Notes: generated by a model from the sequence alone, not told the origin. A DNA stretch of 64,000 bases from Aquipseudomonas ullengensis (GCF_014174475.1 NZ_JACJUD010000003.1:62001-126000); one strand, 5' to 3'. Positions 27,262-38,010 are shown, numbered from the stretch's first letter. Numbers and translations are program-made.

Positions 27262-27873
27262 GTGTCCGTCGTCTTCGTCGCCGCCTCCAAGCTGCCCACG
27301 CCTTTTGCGACCTTCACCATGCATGGCTTCCTCGATGAAGCCAGCGGCAAGGAGCATGTGGCTCTGACCCTCGGTGATTTCAGCGATGGCCTGCCCGTGC
27401 TGGGTCGCCTGCATTCCGAATGCCTGACCGGCGATGCCCTGTTCAGCCAGCGCTGCGATTGCGGTGCCCAGCTCGAAGCCGCCCTGCGCGCGATTGCCGA
27501 GGAAGGCCGTGGCGTACTGCTGTACCTGCGCCAGGAAGGCCGTGGCATCGGCCTGCTCAACAAGATTCGCGCCTACGAGCTGCAGGATGCCGGCGCCGAT
27601 ACGGTGGAAGCCAACGAGCGCCTGGGTTTTGCCGCCGACCAGCGTGATTACTCGATCTGCCAGCCGATGCTCGATCACCTGGGCATTAGCGCGATCAAGC
27701 TGATGACCAACAACCCACGCAAGGTCAAGGCGCTGGAAGGTTTCGGCGTGCGCGTGGCCGAGCGCCATCCGCTGGAAATCCGCCTCAACGTGCACAACCG
27801 CAAGTACCTGACGACCAAGGCCGGCAAGCTCGGCCACATGCTCGGCTTGCAGCACCAGGAAGAAGCCGAGTGA
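27262..27873 (+). CDS. ribA: GTP cyclohydrolase II
   Basis: 203 residues from a GTG with AGGAG upstream. Zinc ligands C54, C65 and C67 lie in [18 protein letters not shown]. The RQEGRGIGL catalytic loop is present (about 93-101), as is the family end ETNxR-like [13 protein letters not shown]. It commits GTP to riboflavin synthesis and supplies the activity missing from the RibBA fusion. A -10-like TACAAT at 27220 may be its promoter. Its stop overlaps the GTG of the next gene. Confidence 0.96.
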   Translation: MSVVFVAASKLPTPFATFTMHGFLDEASGKEHVALTLGDFSDGLPVLGRLHSECLTGDALFSQRCDCGAQLEAALRAIAEEGRGVLLYLRQEGRGIGLLNKIRAYELQDAGADTVEANERLGFAADQRDYSICQPMLDHLGISAIKLMTNNPRKVKALEGFGVRVAERHPLEIRLNVHNRKYLTTKAGKLGHMLGLQHQEEAE

Positions 27874-28289
27874 CGCGCACCGAAGTGCGTCGCCGGCTCG
27901 CCCTCGAGTGGTGGCGTTGGCTCGGCTTCGCCCTGGCGCCGCTGTTTCTCACCAATCTGCTGTTCGGCAGCCAGGCGCCGGTGCTGCAAGTGCTGGAGCT
28001 GCCGCTGTTCGTCGCCGGCATGGCTTCGCTGTTCGTCACCTTGCCGCTGTTTTCCGCCTACAAACGCGCACTGATCGCCACCGAACAGGCGCTGGACACT
28101 GCTGCAGAGCCGGCCGCCTGGATCGAGCTGGCACGTCGGCGGCGTCTGGCATTCGCCGCTGCCGCCTTGCCGGCCTGGGTCGGCGTGCCGGCGTTGTTCA
28201 CCGGGCTGCACGCCGTGGCCCTGGTGCTGCTGGCGTTGAGCAGCCTGATGCTGTTCTGCCTGTATCGCATTCCTCGCCAGCTCGGTTGA
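27870..28289 (+). CDS. Small four-helix membrane protein
   Basis: 139 residues from a GTG that overlaps the ribA stop. Four likely transmembrane segments: [53 protein letters not shown] and [16 protein letters not shown], with a charged linker between the second and third. No known domain recognised. Conserved in this position in Pseudomonas, from memory PA4046. Its stop overlaps the start of the BtuF-like gene (TGATG), so it is co-translated. Confidence 0.8.
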   Translation: MTRTEVRRRLALEWWRWLGFALAPLFLTNLLFGSQAPVLQVLELPLFVAGMASLFVTLPLFSAYKRALIATEQALDTAAEPAAWIELARRRRLAFAAAALPAWVGVPALFTGLHAVALVLLALSSLMLFCLYRIPRQLG

Positions 28290-29086
28290 TGCGCCTGCTA
28301 CTCGCGGCCTGCCTGGTCGCGCTGAGCCTGCCGTCACTGGCAGCGCAGCGGGTGGTCAGCCTGGCGCCTTCGATGACCGAAATCATGCTCGAACTCGGCG
28401 CTGGCGAGCAGCTGGTCGGCGTGCTCGATGGCGGTGAGCGGCCGGCGGCGCTGGTCGGCGTGCCTTCGGTGGGGCGCTATGGCCAGCTGGAACTGGAAAC
28501 CCTGCTCAGCCTGAAACCCGATCTGATCCTGCTGTGGCCGGACAGCGTGCCGGAGAACCAGCGCGAGCAGCTGCGCCGCTTCGGCATCGCCCTGTATGTG
28601 GGCGAACCCCATGACCTGCAGCAACTGGCCGGGCAATTCGCCGAGGTCGGCGCACGCGTCGGTCATGAACGCCAGGGGCGTGAGCTGGCTGAGCGCTTTC
28701 GCGCCGGCCTGCAGCGCTTGCAGCAAACTTATCGACGCGAGCCGGCGCTGCCAGTGTTCTATCAGGTCTGGCATCAGCCGCTGTACACCGTGGGTGGCGG
28801 GCAGATCATCAGTGATGCCTTGCGCCTGTGCGGTGCCGAAAACCTGTTCGCCGACCTGACTCTACCGGCGCCGCAGGTCAGCACCGAGGCAGTGCTGCAG
28901 CGTGATCCGGCGGTGATCCTCGGCGGCAGTGCGGCCGAGCTGGACGCCTGGAAGGCCTGGCCGCAGCTGCAGGCGACCCGTCGCCAGCAGCTCTGGGTGG
29001 TGCCGGACAAGGGGCTGGAGCGGCCCAGCTTCCAGATGCTGGCCGCCACCGAGAAACTCTGCGAGTTGCTGGCCAGGGCGCGCTAG
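28289..29086 (+). CDS. Cobalamin-type periplasmic binding protein (BtuF-like)
   Basis: 265 residues. Signal peptide RLLLAACLVALSLPSLAA. The helical-backbone binding-protein pattern is clear: RVVSLAPSMTEIMLELGAG, LELETLLSLKPDLILLW and HQPLYTVGGGQIISDAL. It faces the convergent btuB gene across a shared terminator, and the two probably serve vitamin B12 uptake. No BtuC/BtuD permease or ATPase is in the window. Confidence 0.86.
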   Translation: MRLLLAACLVALSLPSLAAQRVVSLAPSMTEIMLELGAGEQLVGVLDGGERPAALVGVPSVGRYGQLELETLLSLKPDLILLWPDSVPENQREQLRRFGIALYVGEPHDLQQLAGQFAEVGARVGHERQGRELAERFRAGLQRLQQTYRREPALPVFYQVWHQPLYTVGGGQIISDALRLCGAENLFADLTLPAPQVSTEAVLQRDPAVILGGSAAELDAWKAWPQLQATRRQQLWVVPDKGLERPSFQMLAATEKLCELLARAR

Positions 29087-29142
29087 GCCTGGATGATTGG
29101 CCGCGTCGGTGGCGCCATGCCACGGCCACCGAGCAGATAGAC

Positions 29143-29166
29143 AAAAGGCCCCAAGCGGGGCCTTTT
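29143..29166. terminator. Bidirectional intrinsic terminator
   Basis: Perfect stem AAAAGGCCCC/GGGGCCTTTT with an AAGC loop, between the convergent btuF-like and btuB genes. Confidence 0.94.
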
Positions 29167-29185
29167 GCGTTTCATCGGAGGGCGC

Positions 29186-31066
29186 TTACAGGGCGGGCGT
29201 CCAGGTGAAGCCGACCAGCGCGGTGCGGCCTTCCTGCTGGTAGCCGTACTGCTGGCCTTCGTGCTCGTACAGGGCGCGCTGGTAGTCCTTGTCCAGCACG
29301 TTATCCAGCTTCAGTTCCAGCTTCAGCTCGGGCGTGGTCTGCCAGCTGCTGCGCAGGGCCAGCAGGCCATAGCCGGCCAGTTCGTCCTGGTTGTCCGGGT
29401 CGTCGTAGCTGCGGCTCAGGGCCTGCCAGCTGGCGCCGACGGCGACGCTGCCGAAGCTGCGATCCAGGTCCAGGCTCAGGGTGCGGCGAGCGCGGCGATT
29501 GAGGGTATGGCCGCTGTCACGGTCGCGCGGGTCGACGAAGGCTACGCCCAGCTGCCCCTGCCAGCCGAACAGCTCCTGCTGCAATGCGGCTTCGAAACCG
29601 TTGATCCGCGCCTGGGCGATGTTCTGCGGGATGAAGTTCTGGTCGCTGGCAATGGCGTCTTCGATGTCGGTGCGGTAGACCGAGGCTTCCAGGCGGGTTT
29701 TCTCGGCCAGCTGGCTGCGCCATTGCAGCTCATAGCTCTTGGAGTGCTCGGGCTTGAGGTCCGGGTTGCTGTAGTCCGGGTAGTAGAGGTCGTTAAAGGT
29801 CGGCGCGCGGAAGCCTTCGCTGTAGGACAGGATCAGGTCGTTGCTGGCATTCAGCGGCAGGGTCAGCGCGCCGCTCCAGGTGTTCTCGCTGCCGAACTGC
29901 TCGTTCTTGTCGTGGCGCAGGCCCAGCTCGGTGGAGAAGTGCTCGGCCTGGTAGCGATGCTGGACGAAGGCGGCCTGGTTCCAGCGCTGCTGTTCGCTGA
30001 AGGCGGTATTGCTGTTGAGCTGGTCTTCGTACCACTCGCCACCGAGCAGCAGGCTGTGCTGGTCGTTGAGGCTCAGGGTGTTCAGCCAGTTGACCGAGTC
30101 ACGGTAGGTATTGAACAGGCCGCGCTCGTCGCTGAGCTTGTCCAGGCTCTCTTCGCGGTTCTCGCTGTGGCCGACTTCCAGGCGGCTGTTCCACGCCTCG
30201 CTGACCTGTGCGTCGAGGTAGCTGGAGACGCTGCTGACGGTGAAGTCGCTGTATGGGTCCTGCTCGACCGATTCGAAGGTGGTCATGTCGAAGCGGCCGA
30301 ACGGGTTGTCGTACTCGGTGCGCCCGCGCTGGTCGAGCACGTTGATCCCGGCCTCTATGTTGTCGCTGAAGCTGTGGCTGAGGCTCAGGCTGAAGGCTTT
30401 GTTGCGGTAGGCGTCGTGATCCTGGTCGGCGGGGTAGGACGGGCCGCTGCGGTCGATGCCGTTGGTTTCGTCGAGGCTGCCGCCGAGGCTGAAGCGTGTC
30501 TGCTCGTCGCCCCCGGAAACCCCGGCGCTGCGCTGCCAGCTGCCACGGCTGCCGTAGCCCATGCGCACGTAAGGCTTGAGCCCTTCGCCGGCGCTGCGGC
30601 GGGTGAAAATCTGCACCACGCCGCCGATGGCGTCTGCACCGTAGACCGCCGAACGTGGCCCGCGCAGCACTTCGATACGTTCGATCTGCTCGATGTTCAG
30701 GTGCTGCAGGTTGCTGTCGCCGGAGCTGGCCGAGCCGATGCGCATGCCGTCGACCAGTACCAGGCTCTGTGCGGCCTTGGTGCCGCGGATGTACAGGCTG
30801 GTCAGGCTGCCCTGGCCACCGCTCTGCACGGTCTGCACGCCAGGAACGCGGTTGAGCAGGTCAGTCACGGAGCTCGGTTGCAGGCGCTCGATATCGGCGC
30901 GGGTGAACACCGTGCTGGCCGAGGTGCTGGCGCTGCGCTGCTGCACCTCGCGGTTGGCGCTGATCAGGGTTTCCGACAGCTTCAGCGCATCATCCTGGCT
31001 GGATGCGGCGTAAACCGGGGCGCAAGGCAGCAGGGCCACGGCAAGGGAAAGGCGGGACAACTTCAT
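29186..31066 (-). CDS. btuB: TonB-dependent vitamin B12 receptor
   Basis: 626 residues from the ATG at 31066. Signal peptide RLSLAVALLPCAPVYA is followed by a TonB box near LKLSETLISA. The plug domain (LNRVPGVQTVQSGGQGSLTS, LVDGMRIGSA, IEVLRGPRSAVYGADAIGGV) and a 22-strand barrel follow, ending in ALVGFTWTPAL. The 5' leader carries a cobalamin riboswitch (31135-31345). The upstream in-frame extension is inside the riboswitch and was rejected. Confidence 0.95.
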   Translation of the reverse strand: MKLSRLSLAVALLPCAPVYAASSQDDALKLSETLISANREVQQRSASTSASTVFTRADIERLQPSSVTDLLNRVPGVQTVQSGGQGSLTSLYIRGTKAAQSLVLVDGMRIGSASSGDSNLQHLNIEQIERIEVLRGPRSAVYGADAIGGVVQIFTRRSAGEGLKPYVRMGYGSRGSWQRSAGVSGGDEQTRFSLGGSLDETNGIDRSGPSYPADQDHDAYRNKAFSLSLSHSFSDNIEAGINVLDQRGRTEYDNPFGRFDMTTFESVEQDPYSDFTVSSVSSYLDAQVSEAWNSRLEVGHSENREESLDKLSDERGLFNTYRDSVNWLNTLSLNDQHSLLLGGEWYEDQLNSNTAFSEQQRWNQAAFVQHRYQAEHFSTELGLRHDKNEQFGSENTWSGALTLPLNASNDLILSYSEGFRAPTFNDLYYPDYSNPDLKPEHSKSYELQWRSQLAEKTRLEASVYRTDIEDAIASDQNFIPQNIAQARINGFEAALQQELFGWQGQLGVAFVDPRDRDSGHTLNRRARRTLSLDLDRSFGSVAVGASWQALSRSYDDPDNQDELAGYGLLALRSSWQTTPELKLELKLDNVLDKDYQRALYEHEGQQYGYQQEGRTALVGFTWTPAL

Positions 31067-31134
31067 CGATAAATCCTCAAAGGTCGGCAGACTTTTGAGA
31101 AGGGCAGGACAAGCCCTGGCCGTAGCCAGCGCTT

Positions 31135-31345
31135 GACGGTGATGCCCTCCGCAACACCAGTCGATCCGCCAAGGCCGGTCTCCGGGCTCTCGACTCGCGC
31201 TGATCCGCCTTCCCGGATGAATCCAGTGGCTTATGGTCAGCGTGCAGGTGGCAACCTGCCGTCGATTACCGTTGCGGGGGCAGCGCCGGGATGGCTCCAG
31301 GGTGGAGCGCACCGGCTTCCCGTTTAACGCCGTGCTGAGAGCAGC
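31135..31345 (-). promoter_or_regulatory. Cobalamin riboswitch upstream of btuB
   Basis: On the minus strand the leader shows AAACGGGAAGCCGGTGCGC, CGGCGCTGCCCCCGCAACGG, GCCACTGG, CCGGGAAGGC and GAGCCCGGAGACCGG, the conserved B12-box segments in order. It lies between the dxs terminator and the btuB start codon, so it represses btuB when adenosylcobalamin is present. Confidence 0.94.
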
Positions 31346-31365
31346 GGCGCACCGTGGCGGAAATG

Positions 31366-31393
31366 AAAAACGCCGCGCACCTTAGTGCGCGGC
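31366..31393 (-). terminator. Intrinsic terminator of dxs
   Basis: On the minus strand GCCGCGCAC, loop TAAG, GTGCGCGGC, then GTTTTT. It lies downstream of dxs and upstream of the cobalamin riboswitch. Confidence 0.85.
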
Positions 31394-31462
31394 TGTATGA
31401 AAAACAAGCGGGTTCGACTCGTGGCGACATGAGCGCCGCTCACGTCAGTCGCCACCTCGGCT

Positions 31463-31550
31463 GTAGGAGCCAGCTTGCTGGCGATCAGCGGGCCCGCGGA
31501 TGCGTCGGTGCGGGCGGATGGTCTGCGATAGCCAGCAAGCTGGCTCCTAC
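31463..31550. repeat. REP doublet, family 1
   Basis: Arms GTAGGAGCCAGCTTGCTGGC and the reverse complement, with a spacer unlike the other copies. It sits between dxs and its terminator. Confidence 0.9.
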
Positions 31551-31564
31551 AGGAGGCGCTGGGC

Positions 31565-33466
31565 TTAGGCGGGCAGTTGAGCCAGGCGGGCGCGTACGGC
31601 CGCTTCGATGCCGGCCTGGTCCAGGCCGCATTCGGCGAGCATCTGTGCCGGCTTGGCGTGCTCGACGTAGCTGTCTGGCAGGCCCAGGTGCAGTACGGGC
31701 TTGAGCAGGCCTTGTTGCGCCAGGTATTCGCTCACTGCGCTGCCGGCGCCACCCATGATGGCGTTTTCCTCGAGGGTCACCAGCAGTTCATGGCTGGCCG
31801 CTAGTTCGCGCACCAAGGCTTCGTCCAGGGGTTTGACGAAGCGCATGTCGACCACCGTGGCGTCCAGGGTTTCGCCAACCTTGAGCGCTTCGGCCAGCTG
31901 CACGCCGAACGCCAGCAGGGCGACTCGATTGCCGCGCCGACGCACCAGGCCCTTGCCGATTTCCAGGGTTTCCAGTGCCGGCTCGATCGGTGTGTTCGGG
32001 CCGCTGCCGCGTGGGTAGCGCACCGCCGCCGGGCCGTTGAAGTGGTAACCGGTGGTGAGTGCCAGGCGCAGTTCGTTCTCGTCGCTCGGGGTCATCACCA
32101 GCATGCCGGGGATGCAGCGCAGGTAGGAGATGTCGAAGCTGCCAGCGTGGGTCGGGCCGTCTTCGCCGACCAGGCCGGCGCGGTCGATGGCGAACAGCAC
32201 GTCGAGGTGCTGCACGGCCACGTCATGAATCAGTTGATCGTAGGCGCGCTGGAGGAAGGTCGAGTAGATCGCCACCACCGGCTTGGCGCCATCGCAGGCC
32301 ATGCCGGCGGCCAGGGTCACCGCATGCTGCTCGGCGATGGCCACGTCGAAATAGCGCTCGGGAAAGCGCTCGCTGAAAGCCACCAGGTCGGAGCCTTCCT
32401 TCATCGCCGGAGTGATGCCGACCAGGCGTGGGTCTTCGGCGGCCATGTCGCACAGCCACTGGCCGAACACGGCGGAGTATTTGGGGCCGGAAGCTTTCTT
32501 CGGCTCCTCGCTGGCGGTCGTCTTGATCGGTTCCAGCTTGGTGATCGCGTGGTAGCCGATCGGGTCGACCTCGGCCGGGGCGAAGCCCTTGCCCTTCTTG
32601 GTTACCACATGGAGGAACTGCGGGCCTTCCAGGTCGCGCATGTTGCGCAGGGTGGCGACCAGGGTCGGCAGGTCGTGGCCGTCGATGGGGCCGACGTAGT
32701 TCCAGCCCAGCTCCTCGAACAGGGTGCCGGGGACCAGCATGCCCTTGGCGTGTTCTTCGACCTTGCGCGCGATCTCCCAGGCGCCGGGCAGGCGCGAGAG
32801 GATCTTCTTGCTGCCTTCGCGCATGCTCGAATAGGTGCGGCTGGAGATGATCTTGGCCAGGTAGTTGGACAGGCCGCCGACGTTCTTGGAGATCGACATG
32901 TCGTTGTCGTTGAGCACCACCAGCATGTTGGCTTTCACGTCGGACGCATGGTTCAGCGCCTCGAAAGCCATGCCGGCGGTCAGCGCGCCGTCACCGATTA
33001 CCGCCACGCTCTTGCGCTTGCTGCCCTGCAGGCGGGCCGCGATGGCCATGCCCAGGGCGGCGCTGATGCTGGTGCTGGAGTGGCCGACGCCGAAGGTGTC
33101 GTACTCGCTCTCGCTGCGGCGCGGGAAGGCGGCCAGGCCGTCTTTCTGGCGCAGCGTGCCCATGCGCTCGCGGCGCCCGGTGAGGATCTTGTGCGGGTAG
33201 GCCTGGTGGCCGACGTCCCATACCAGGCGGTCGTCCGGGGTGTCGAAGATGTAGTGCAGGGCGATGGTCAGCTCGATCACGCCGAGGCCGGCGCCGAAGT
33301 GCCCGCCGGTCTGCCCCACGCTGTACAGCAGGGTCTGGCGCAGCTCGTCGGCGAGGGTTTCCAGCTCGCTTTCAGCCAGGCGGCGCAGGCCCACCGGCGT
33401 TTCTGCACGGTCGAGCAGGGGCGTGGCGGGGCGCTCGCGGGGGATCTCGTGGAAAGTCGTGGGCAT
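31565..33466 (-). CDS. dxs: 1-deoxy-D-xylulose-5-phosphate synthase
   Basis: 633 residues. Thiamine-diphosphate enzyme with [13 protein letters not shown] (56-68), the TPP/Mg motif [15 protein letters not shown] from 158, and the transketolase-type glutamate region [16 protein letters not shown]. It makes DXP from pyruvate and glyceraldehyde-3-phosphate, the first step of the MEP isoprenoid pathway. In PAO1 (memory) ispA and xseB lie directly upstream; here three unrelated genes are inserted (33550-38923). Confidence 0.96.
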   Translation of the reverse strand: MPTTFHEIPRERPATPLLDRAETPVGLRRLAESELETLADELRQTLLYSVGQTGGHFGAGLGVIELTIALHYIFDTPDDRLVWDVGHQAYPHKILTGRRERMGTLRQKDGLAAFPRRSESEYDTFGVGHSSTSISAALGMAIAARLQGSKRKSVAVIGDGALTAGMAFEALNHASDVKANMLVVLNDNDMSISKNVGGLSNYLAKIISSRTYSSMREGSKKILSRLPGAWEIARKVEEHAKGMLVPGTLFEELGWNYVGPIDGHDLPTLVATLRNMRDLEGPQFLHVVTKKGKGFAPAEVDPIGYHAITKLEPIKTTASEEPKKASGPKYSAVFGQWLCDMAAEDPRLVGITPAMKEGSDLVAFSERFPERYFDVAIAEQHAVTLAAGMACDGAKPVVAIYSTFLQRAYDQLIHDVAVQHLDVLFAIDRAGLVGEDGPTHAGSFDISYLRCIPGMLVMTPSDENELRLALTTGYHFNGPAAVRYPRGSGPNTPIEPALETLEIGKGLVRRRGNRVALLAFGVQLAEALKVGETLDATVVDMRFVKPLDEALVRELAASHELLVTLEENAIMGGAGSAVSEYLAQQGLLKPVLHLGLPDSYVEHAKPAQMLAECGLDQAGIEAAVRARLAQLPA

Positions 33467-33549
33467 CAGGCAGATCGTTATAGGTATACAAAAGATGCGG
33501 CAGTTTACCTGATGCGCGCGGCGCTGCCCAAACTGCCGTCTAGCCCCGC

Positions 33550-34515
33550 TTAGCCAGGCGTTTTTGTGCCCGGGTAATGCCGGTCGAGGAAGTCCGCCAG
33601 CAGCGCGTTGACCCGCGCCGGCTGCTCACTCTGCAGCCAGTGGCCGCAGTTGCCCAGGCGATGTTGCTCCAGGCGTGGCACCAGCTCGGCCATGCGCTTG
33701 AGGGTGTAGGCCTCGAGGCGCGCGACCGGGTCCTGTTCGCCGACCAGGAACAGCGTTGGCTGCTCGATCTGGCGGCCGGCCAGGCTTTCGGTGTCCTGCC
33801 AGTTGCGGGCGAAGTTGCGGTACCAGTTTAGCGGCCCGCGAAAGCCGTTGGCCAGGGTACGGCGGTAGATGGCGAACTCCGCTTCGTCGCACCAGGCTGG
33901 CAGTGCCGGATCAGCATCGAGTTCGTCGAGCATGCGCGAATCGGCGGGCTTCTCGCGCAGCAGGGCGTCGCCCAGGTCGCTGAGCAGCAGGCGCAGGCTG
34001 CGTTCGATGTTGGCATCCAGCTCGGCCTCGGCCACGCCCGGTTCCTGGAAGTAGAGGATGTAGTTGAAACGCCCGGCATTGGCCTCGCGCATAATGTCGA
34101 TGGCCGGGCGCTTGGGCCGCCCGCCGAACGGCACCGACATGGCGCCGAGCACCCTGACCCGCTGCGGTTCGAGCAGAGCCAGGTGCCAGGCCACCGGCGC
34201 GCCCCAGTCATGGCCGATCACGCAGACGTGGTCATGGCCAAGGTGATCCATGGCCGCCTGGATGTCCGCACACAGCGTCAGCAGGGCGTAGGCCTCGGGT
34301 TCGGCCGGGGCGCTGCTCTGGCCATAGCCGCGCATTTCCGGGATCAGCACGCGGTAGCCGGCGCGGGCCAGGGCCTGCGCCTGCTGGTGCCAGGAGTACC
34401 AGCACTCGGGAAATCCATGCAGCAGCCACACTGGGCGCCCGTCTGCGGGGCCGGTGCTGTACAGGCTGAGCTGGATGCCGTTGACGGCCAGCAGGTGGTG
34501 CTCGAAATCGTGCAT
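33550..34515 (-). CDS. Alpha/beta hydrolase, epoxide-hydrolase-like
   Basis: 321 residues from the ATG at 34515, which has AGGA ten bases upstream. Motifs: [12 protein letters not shown] (HGxP oxyanion motif, 32-43), [12 protein letters not shown] with nucleophile D103, QDPVA acid region, and NCGHWLQ with the final histidine. An aspartate nucleophile within GHDWG is the pattern of epoxide hydrolases and haloalkane dehalogenases, not esterases. It lies just downstream of the biotin carboxylase gene in the same direction (21 bp), so they probably form an operon. Confidence 0.85.
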   Translation of the reverse strand: MHDFEHHLLAVNGIQLSLYSTGPADGRPVWLLHGFPECWYSWHQQAQALARAGYRVLIPEMRGYGQSSAPAEPEAYALLTLCADIQAAMDHLGHDHVCVIGHDWGAPVAWHLALLEPQRVRVLGAMSVPFGGRPKRPAIDIMREANAGRFNYILYFQEPGVAEAELDANIERSLRLLLSDLGDALLREKPADSRMLDELDADPALPAWCDEAEFAIYRRTLANGFRGPLNWYRNFARNWQDTESLAGRQIEQPTLFLVGEQDPVARLEAYTLKRMAELVPRLEQHRLGNCGHWLQSEQPARVNALLADFLDRHYPGTKTPG

Positions 34516-34536
34516 GGGGTGCATTCCTGTGCCGGG

Positions 34537-37500
34537 TTACCAGGTGTCGACGAAAGGACGTTTCTTGCCGGAGCGCGCGGCCGGGCGTGGTGCGCTGTTC
34601 AGCCCGCGCAGCAGCCAGGCGCGGGTTTCCAGCGGGTCGATCACCGCGTCGATCTCCAGGTAGCTGGCCATGTTCAGGCCCTTGCCGTTCTGGTAGGCCT
34701 TGGCCACCAGTTTGTCGAACAGTTTCTGCCGTGTGGCGTCGTCTGGCTGGGCTTCCAGTTCCTTGGAGAAGCCCAGGCGCACCGCACCTTCCAGCCCCAT
34801 GGCACCGAACTCGCCGCTGGGCCAGGCGATGGTGAACAGTGGCGAGTGGAAACTGCCGGCGGCCATGGCCTGGGCGCCGAGGCCGTAGCCCTTGCGCAGC
34901 ACCACGGTGAAGAACGGCACGCTGAGGCTGGCGGCGGCGACGAACATGCGCGACACATGGCGCACCGTTGCCTGTTTCTCCGCCTCCGGGCCGACCATGA
35001 AGCCGGGGGTGTCGCACAGCGAGACCATGGGGATATCGAAGGCGTCGCACAGCTGCATGAAGCGCGCGGCCTTGTCGCCGGCCAGCGCATCGATGGCGCC
35101 GCCCAGGTGGCCCGGGTTGTTGGCGATCAGGCCGAAGGGCTTGCCTTCGAGGCGGATGAAGGCGGTGATCAGCCCCGGCGCGAACTGGCGGCGTAGTTCC
35201 AGCACGCTGCCGGTATCGGCCAGGGTGGCGATGACCTGGCGAATGTCGTAGACGCGCAGGCGGTTTTCCGGGATCAGGTGGCGCAGTTCGCGCTGGTCGG
35301 CGCAGCGCCAGTCAGCGCGCTCGCCCTGGAAGTAGGACAGGTATTGCTTGGCGGCGTGCACCGCTTCCTCTTCGTTCTCCACCAGTACGTCGATCACCCC
35401 GTTCGGCCCTTGCACGCTGGTCGGGCCGACCTGTTCAGGGGTGAAGCGGCCCAGGCCGCCACCTTCGATCATCGCCGGGCCGGCCATGCCGACGGTGGCG
35501 TCCTTGGCGGCGATGATCACGTCGCAGCAGCCAAGTAGGGCAGCGTTACCGGCGAAGCAGCGCCCGGAAACGATCCCGACGGTCGGGGCCAGGCCGGACA
35601 GCTTGGCCAGGCCGATGAAGGTGTGGCAGTCCAGCCCGGCCACGCCGACGAAGTCGGTATCGCCCGGCCGGCCGCCGCCGCCCTCAGCGAACAGCACCAG
35701 AGGCAGGCGCTGCTGTTCAGCCAGGCCGAGCATGCGGTCGGTCTTCTTGTGGTTGATCACGCCCTGGGTGCCGGCGAACACCGTGTAGTCGTAGGCGATG
35801 GCCATGCAGCGCCCGGCGTGGCTGCCGAACTCCTCGGCATTGACCGTACCGATACCGGCGACCAGGCCATCGGCCGGGCTCAGTTCCATCAGCTCCTCGC
35901 GTGAGCGGCGGCGGCGCTGGGCGGCCAGGGCCATGGCGCCGTATTCGATGAAGCTGCCTTCATCCAGCAGGTCGGCGAGGTTCTCGCGGGTGGTGCGCTG
36001 GCCGGTTTTGCGGCGCTTGGCCACGGCCGTCGGGCGTCGCGCATCGGTGAGGCGTTCATGACGTTCCAGCACTTCGGCCAGATCAGCGCGGATGTGCGCC
36101 AGGTCGAGGTTCTGTTCGTCCTGCAGACCACTGCCGTCGACCTCGGCAGGCTCGATGAACAGCAGCGCCTGGCCTTCGCCCAGGGCGTCGCCGGGTTGCG
36201 CGGCGAGCACGCGGACGATGCCGCTGTGGCTGGCCTTGACCACGAACTCCATCTTCATCGCTTCCAGTACGGCGATGGCCTGGCCGGCGGCCACGGCATC
36301 ACCTTCGGCCACGTCCAGGCTGACCAGCACGCCGGTGCTCGGCGTGTTAAGCGCCAGGGTGCCGGGCGGTGCATCGACGCTGCGTTGCGCCGGGCCTGCC
36401 AGCGCGGCGCTGGCAGCGAAGTAGTGGTGCGGGTGGGCCTCGCCACGTGCGCCGAGCAGCTCGCCCAGGTGGCTTTCGACGAAGCGGGTGTTGACTCGGT
36501 TGGCCTGGACTTCTTCGCGTTGCAGCAGGTTCTGCAGCAGGTGCAGGTTGCTCGCCACGCCTTCCAGGCGGAACTCGCAGAGGGCGCGGTAGACCCGACG
36601 CAGGGCGGCAGGGTAGTCCGCGCCATGGGCGATCAGCTTGGCCAGCAGCGAGTCGTAGCTGGGGCTCACCGGGTAGCCGGCATAGCCGTAGCCATCCACG
36701 CGCAAGCCAGGGCCGCTGGGTGGCTGGTAGGCGCTGAGGGTGCCGACGGCGGGGCGGGTGCTGCCGTCGGCGTGCAGGGTTTCCAGGTTGATCCGCAGTT
36801 GCACGGCGTAACCGTTGAGTGCCGGTGGCTGCAGCAGGCCGAGTTCGGCCAGGGACTGGCCGGCGACCAGCTTGAGCTGGGTGTGCAGCAGGTCGACGCC
36901 GGTCACCTGTTCGGTGACGGTGTGCTCGACCTGCACCCGCGGGTTGGCCTCCATGAAGTAGAAGCGCCCTGGCTGCTGCTCGTCGAGCAGGAACTCGAAG
37001 GTGCCGATGCCCTGGTATTTCACCTCGCCGGCCAGTTGCAGGGCGGCGGCGATGATCGCTTCACGCACGCCGGCGTCCAGGCCGGGGCTGGGGGCGATCT
37101 CGATGAGTTTCTGGTTGCGCCGCTGCAGGCTGCAGTCGCGCTCCCACAGGTGGCTGACCGCGCCCGAACCATCGCCGAGCACCTGCACTTCGATATGCCG
37201 CGCCTGGCTGACCAACTGCTCGACATACAGCGCGCCGTTGCCGAAGGCGGCCTGGGCTTCCGACTGGCAGCGCGCATAGGCTTCGGCCAGTTCGCTGTCG
37301 GCCAGCACTGCACGCATGCCACGGCCGCCACCACCGGCCAGGGCCTTGAGCATCACCGCTCCGTGTTCGGCGAGGAAGGCGCCGGCCTGCTCCAGGCTCA
37401 CCGCATGGTTGATACCGCTGACCAGCGGCACCCCGCAGCGCTCGGCCAGGGCGCGGGCGGCGGCCTTGTCGCCGAACAGTTCGAGTACCTGCGGCGCCGG

Positions 37501-37812
37501 GCCGATAAAGCGGATATTCGCCGTGGCACAACGGCGGGCGAACTCGGCGTTCTCGGCGAGGAAGCCGTATCCGGGGTGAATGGCCTCGCAGCCCTGTTCG
37601 TGGGCAATGGCGATCAACTGGTCCATGTCCAGGTAGGCCGGCACGCCGCGGCCCTTGAGGGGCACGGCGTGGTTGGCCTGGCGGCAATGCAGGCTGGCGC
37701 TGTCGTCTTCGGCGAATACCGCGACTGAGCGGATACCCAGGTCGTCGCACGCGCGGGCGATACGAATGGCGATCTCGCCGCGGTTGGCGATCAGCAGGGC
37801 GGAAAACGGCAT
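34537..37812 (-). CDS. Single-chain biotin-dependent acyl-CoA carboxylase (long-chain type)
   Basis: 1091 residues with three parts in one chain. Biotin carboxylase (about 1-450) has the ATP-grasp GGGGRGM near 160 and EANPRVQVEHTVTE at 288-301. The biotinyl domain (about 490-555) has the attachment lysine K520 in LEAMKMEF. The carboxyltransferase (about 590-1075) has VFAGTQGVINHKKTDRML, GIVSGRCFAGNAALLG and SLCDTPGFMVGPEAEK. Homologous single-chain enzymes carboxylate long-chain acyl-CoAs (established for some actinobacterial and pseudomonad members). It is often annotated as a carbamoyl-phosphate synthase by mistake. It is paired with the hydrolase at 33550. Confidence 0.9.
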   Translation of the reverse strand: MPFSALLIANRGEIAIRIARACDDLGIRSVAVFAEDDSASLHCRQANHAVPLKGRGVPAYLDMDQLIAIAHEQGCEAIHPGYGFLAENAEFARRCATANIRFIGPAPQVLELFGDKAAARALAERCGVPLVSGINHAVSLEQAGAFLAEHGAVMLKALAGGGGRGMRAVLADSELAEAYARCQSEAQAAFGNGALYVEQLVSQARHIEVQVLGDGSGAVSHLWERDCSLQRRNQKLIEIAPSPGLDAGVREAIIAAALQLAGEVKYQGIGTFEFLLDEQQPGRFYFMEANPRVQVEHTVTEQVTGVDLLHTQLKLVAGQSLAELGLLQPPALNGYAVQLRINLETLHADGSTRPAVGTLSAYQPPSGPGLRVDGYGYAGYPVSPSYDSLLAKLIAHGADYPAALRRVYRALCEFRLEGVASNLHLLQNLLQREEVQANRVNTRFVESHLGELLGARGEAHPHHYFAASAALAGPAQRSVDAPPGTLALNTPSTGVLVSLDVAEGDAVAAGQAIAVLEAMKMEFVVKASHSGIVRVLAAQPGDALGEGQALLFIEPAEVDGSGLQDEQNLDLAHIRADLAEVLERHERLTDARRPTAVAKRRKTGQRTTRENLADLLDEGSFIEYGAMALAAQRRRRSREELMELSPADGLVAGIGTVNAEEFGSHAGRCMAIAYDYTVFAGTQGVINHKKTDRMLGLAEQQRLPLVLFAEGGGGRPGDTDFVGVAGLDCHTFIGLAKLSGLAPTVGIVSGRCFAGNAALLGCCDVIIAAKDATVGMAGPAMIEGGGLGRFTPEQVGPTSVQGPNGVIDVLVENEEEAVHAAKQYLSYFQGERADWRCADQRELRHLIPENRLRVYDIRQVIATLADTGSVLELRRQFAPGLITAFIRLEGKPFGLIANNPGHLGGAIDALAGDKAARFMQLCDAFDIPMVSLCDTPGFMVGPEAEKQATVRHVSRMFVAAASLSVPFFTVVLRKGYGLGAQAMAAGSFHSPLFTIAWPSGEFGAMGLEGAVRLGFSKELEAQPDDATRQKLFDKLVAKAYQNGKGLNMASYLEIDAVIDPLETRAWLLRGLNSAPRPAARSGKKRPFVDTW

Positions 37813-38010
37813 GGTGGCTCCAGGCGGAAAAAACTAATGTCCCAGCTTAGGCGCTTGCGCCGGCGCGCAGAACGGTTGCCCAGTGCGCCGAATATCGCCA
37901 CCTGCTGCGTGGTTATCGAGCGGCCGAGCAATTGGCCGATTCGGCGCTGGCGAGTGGGCGCCCGGGCTGGTTCAATCCCCGGCCCGAGAACAAGAAAAAC
38001 AGGCTGCGAG

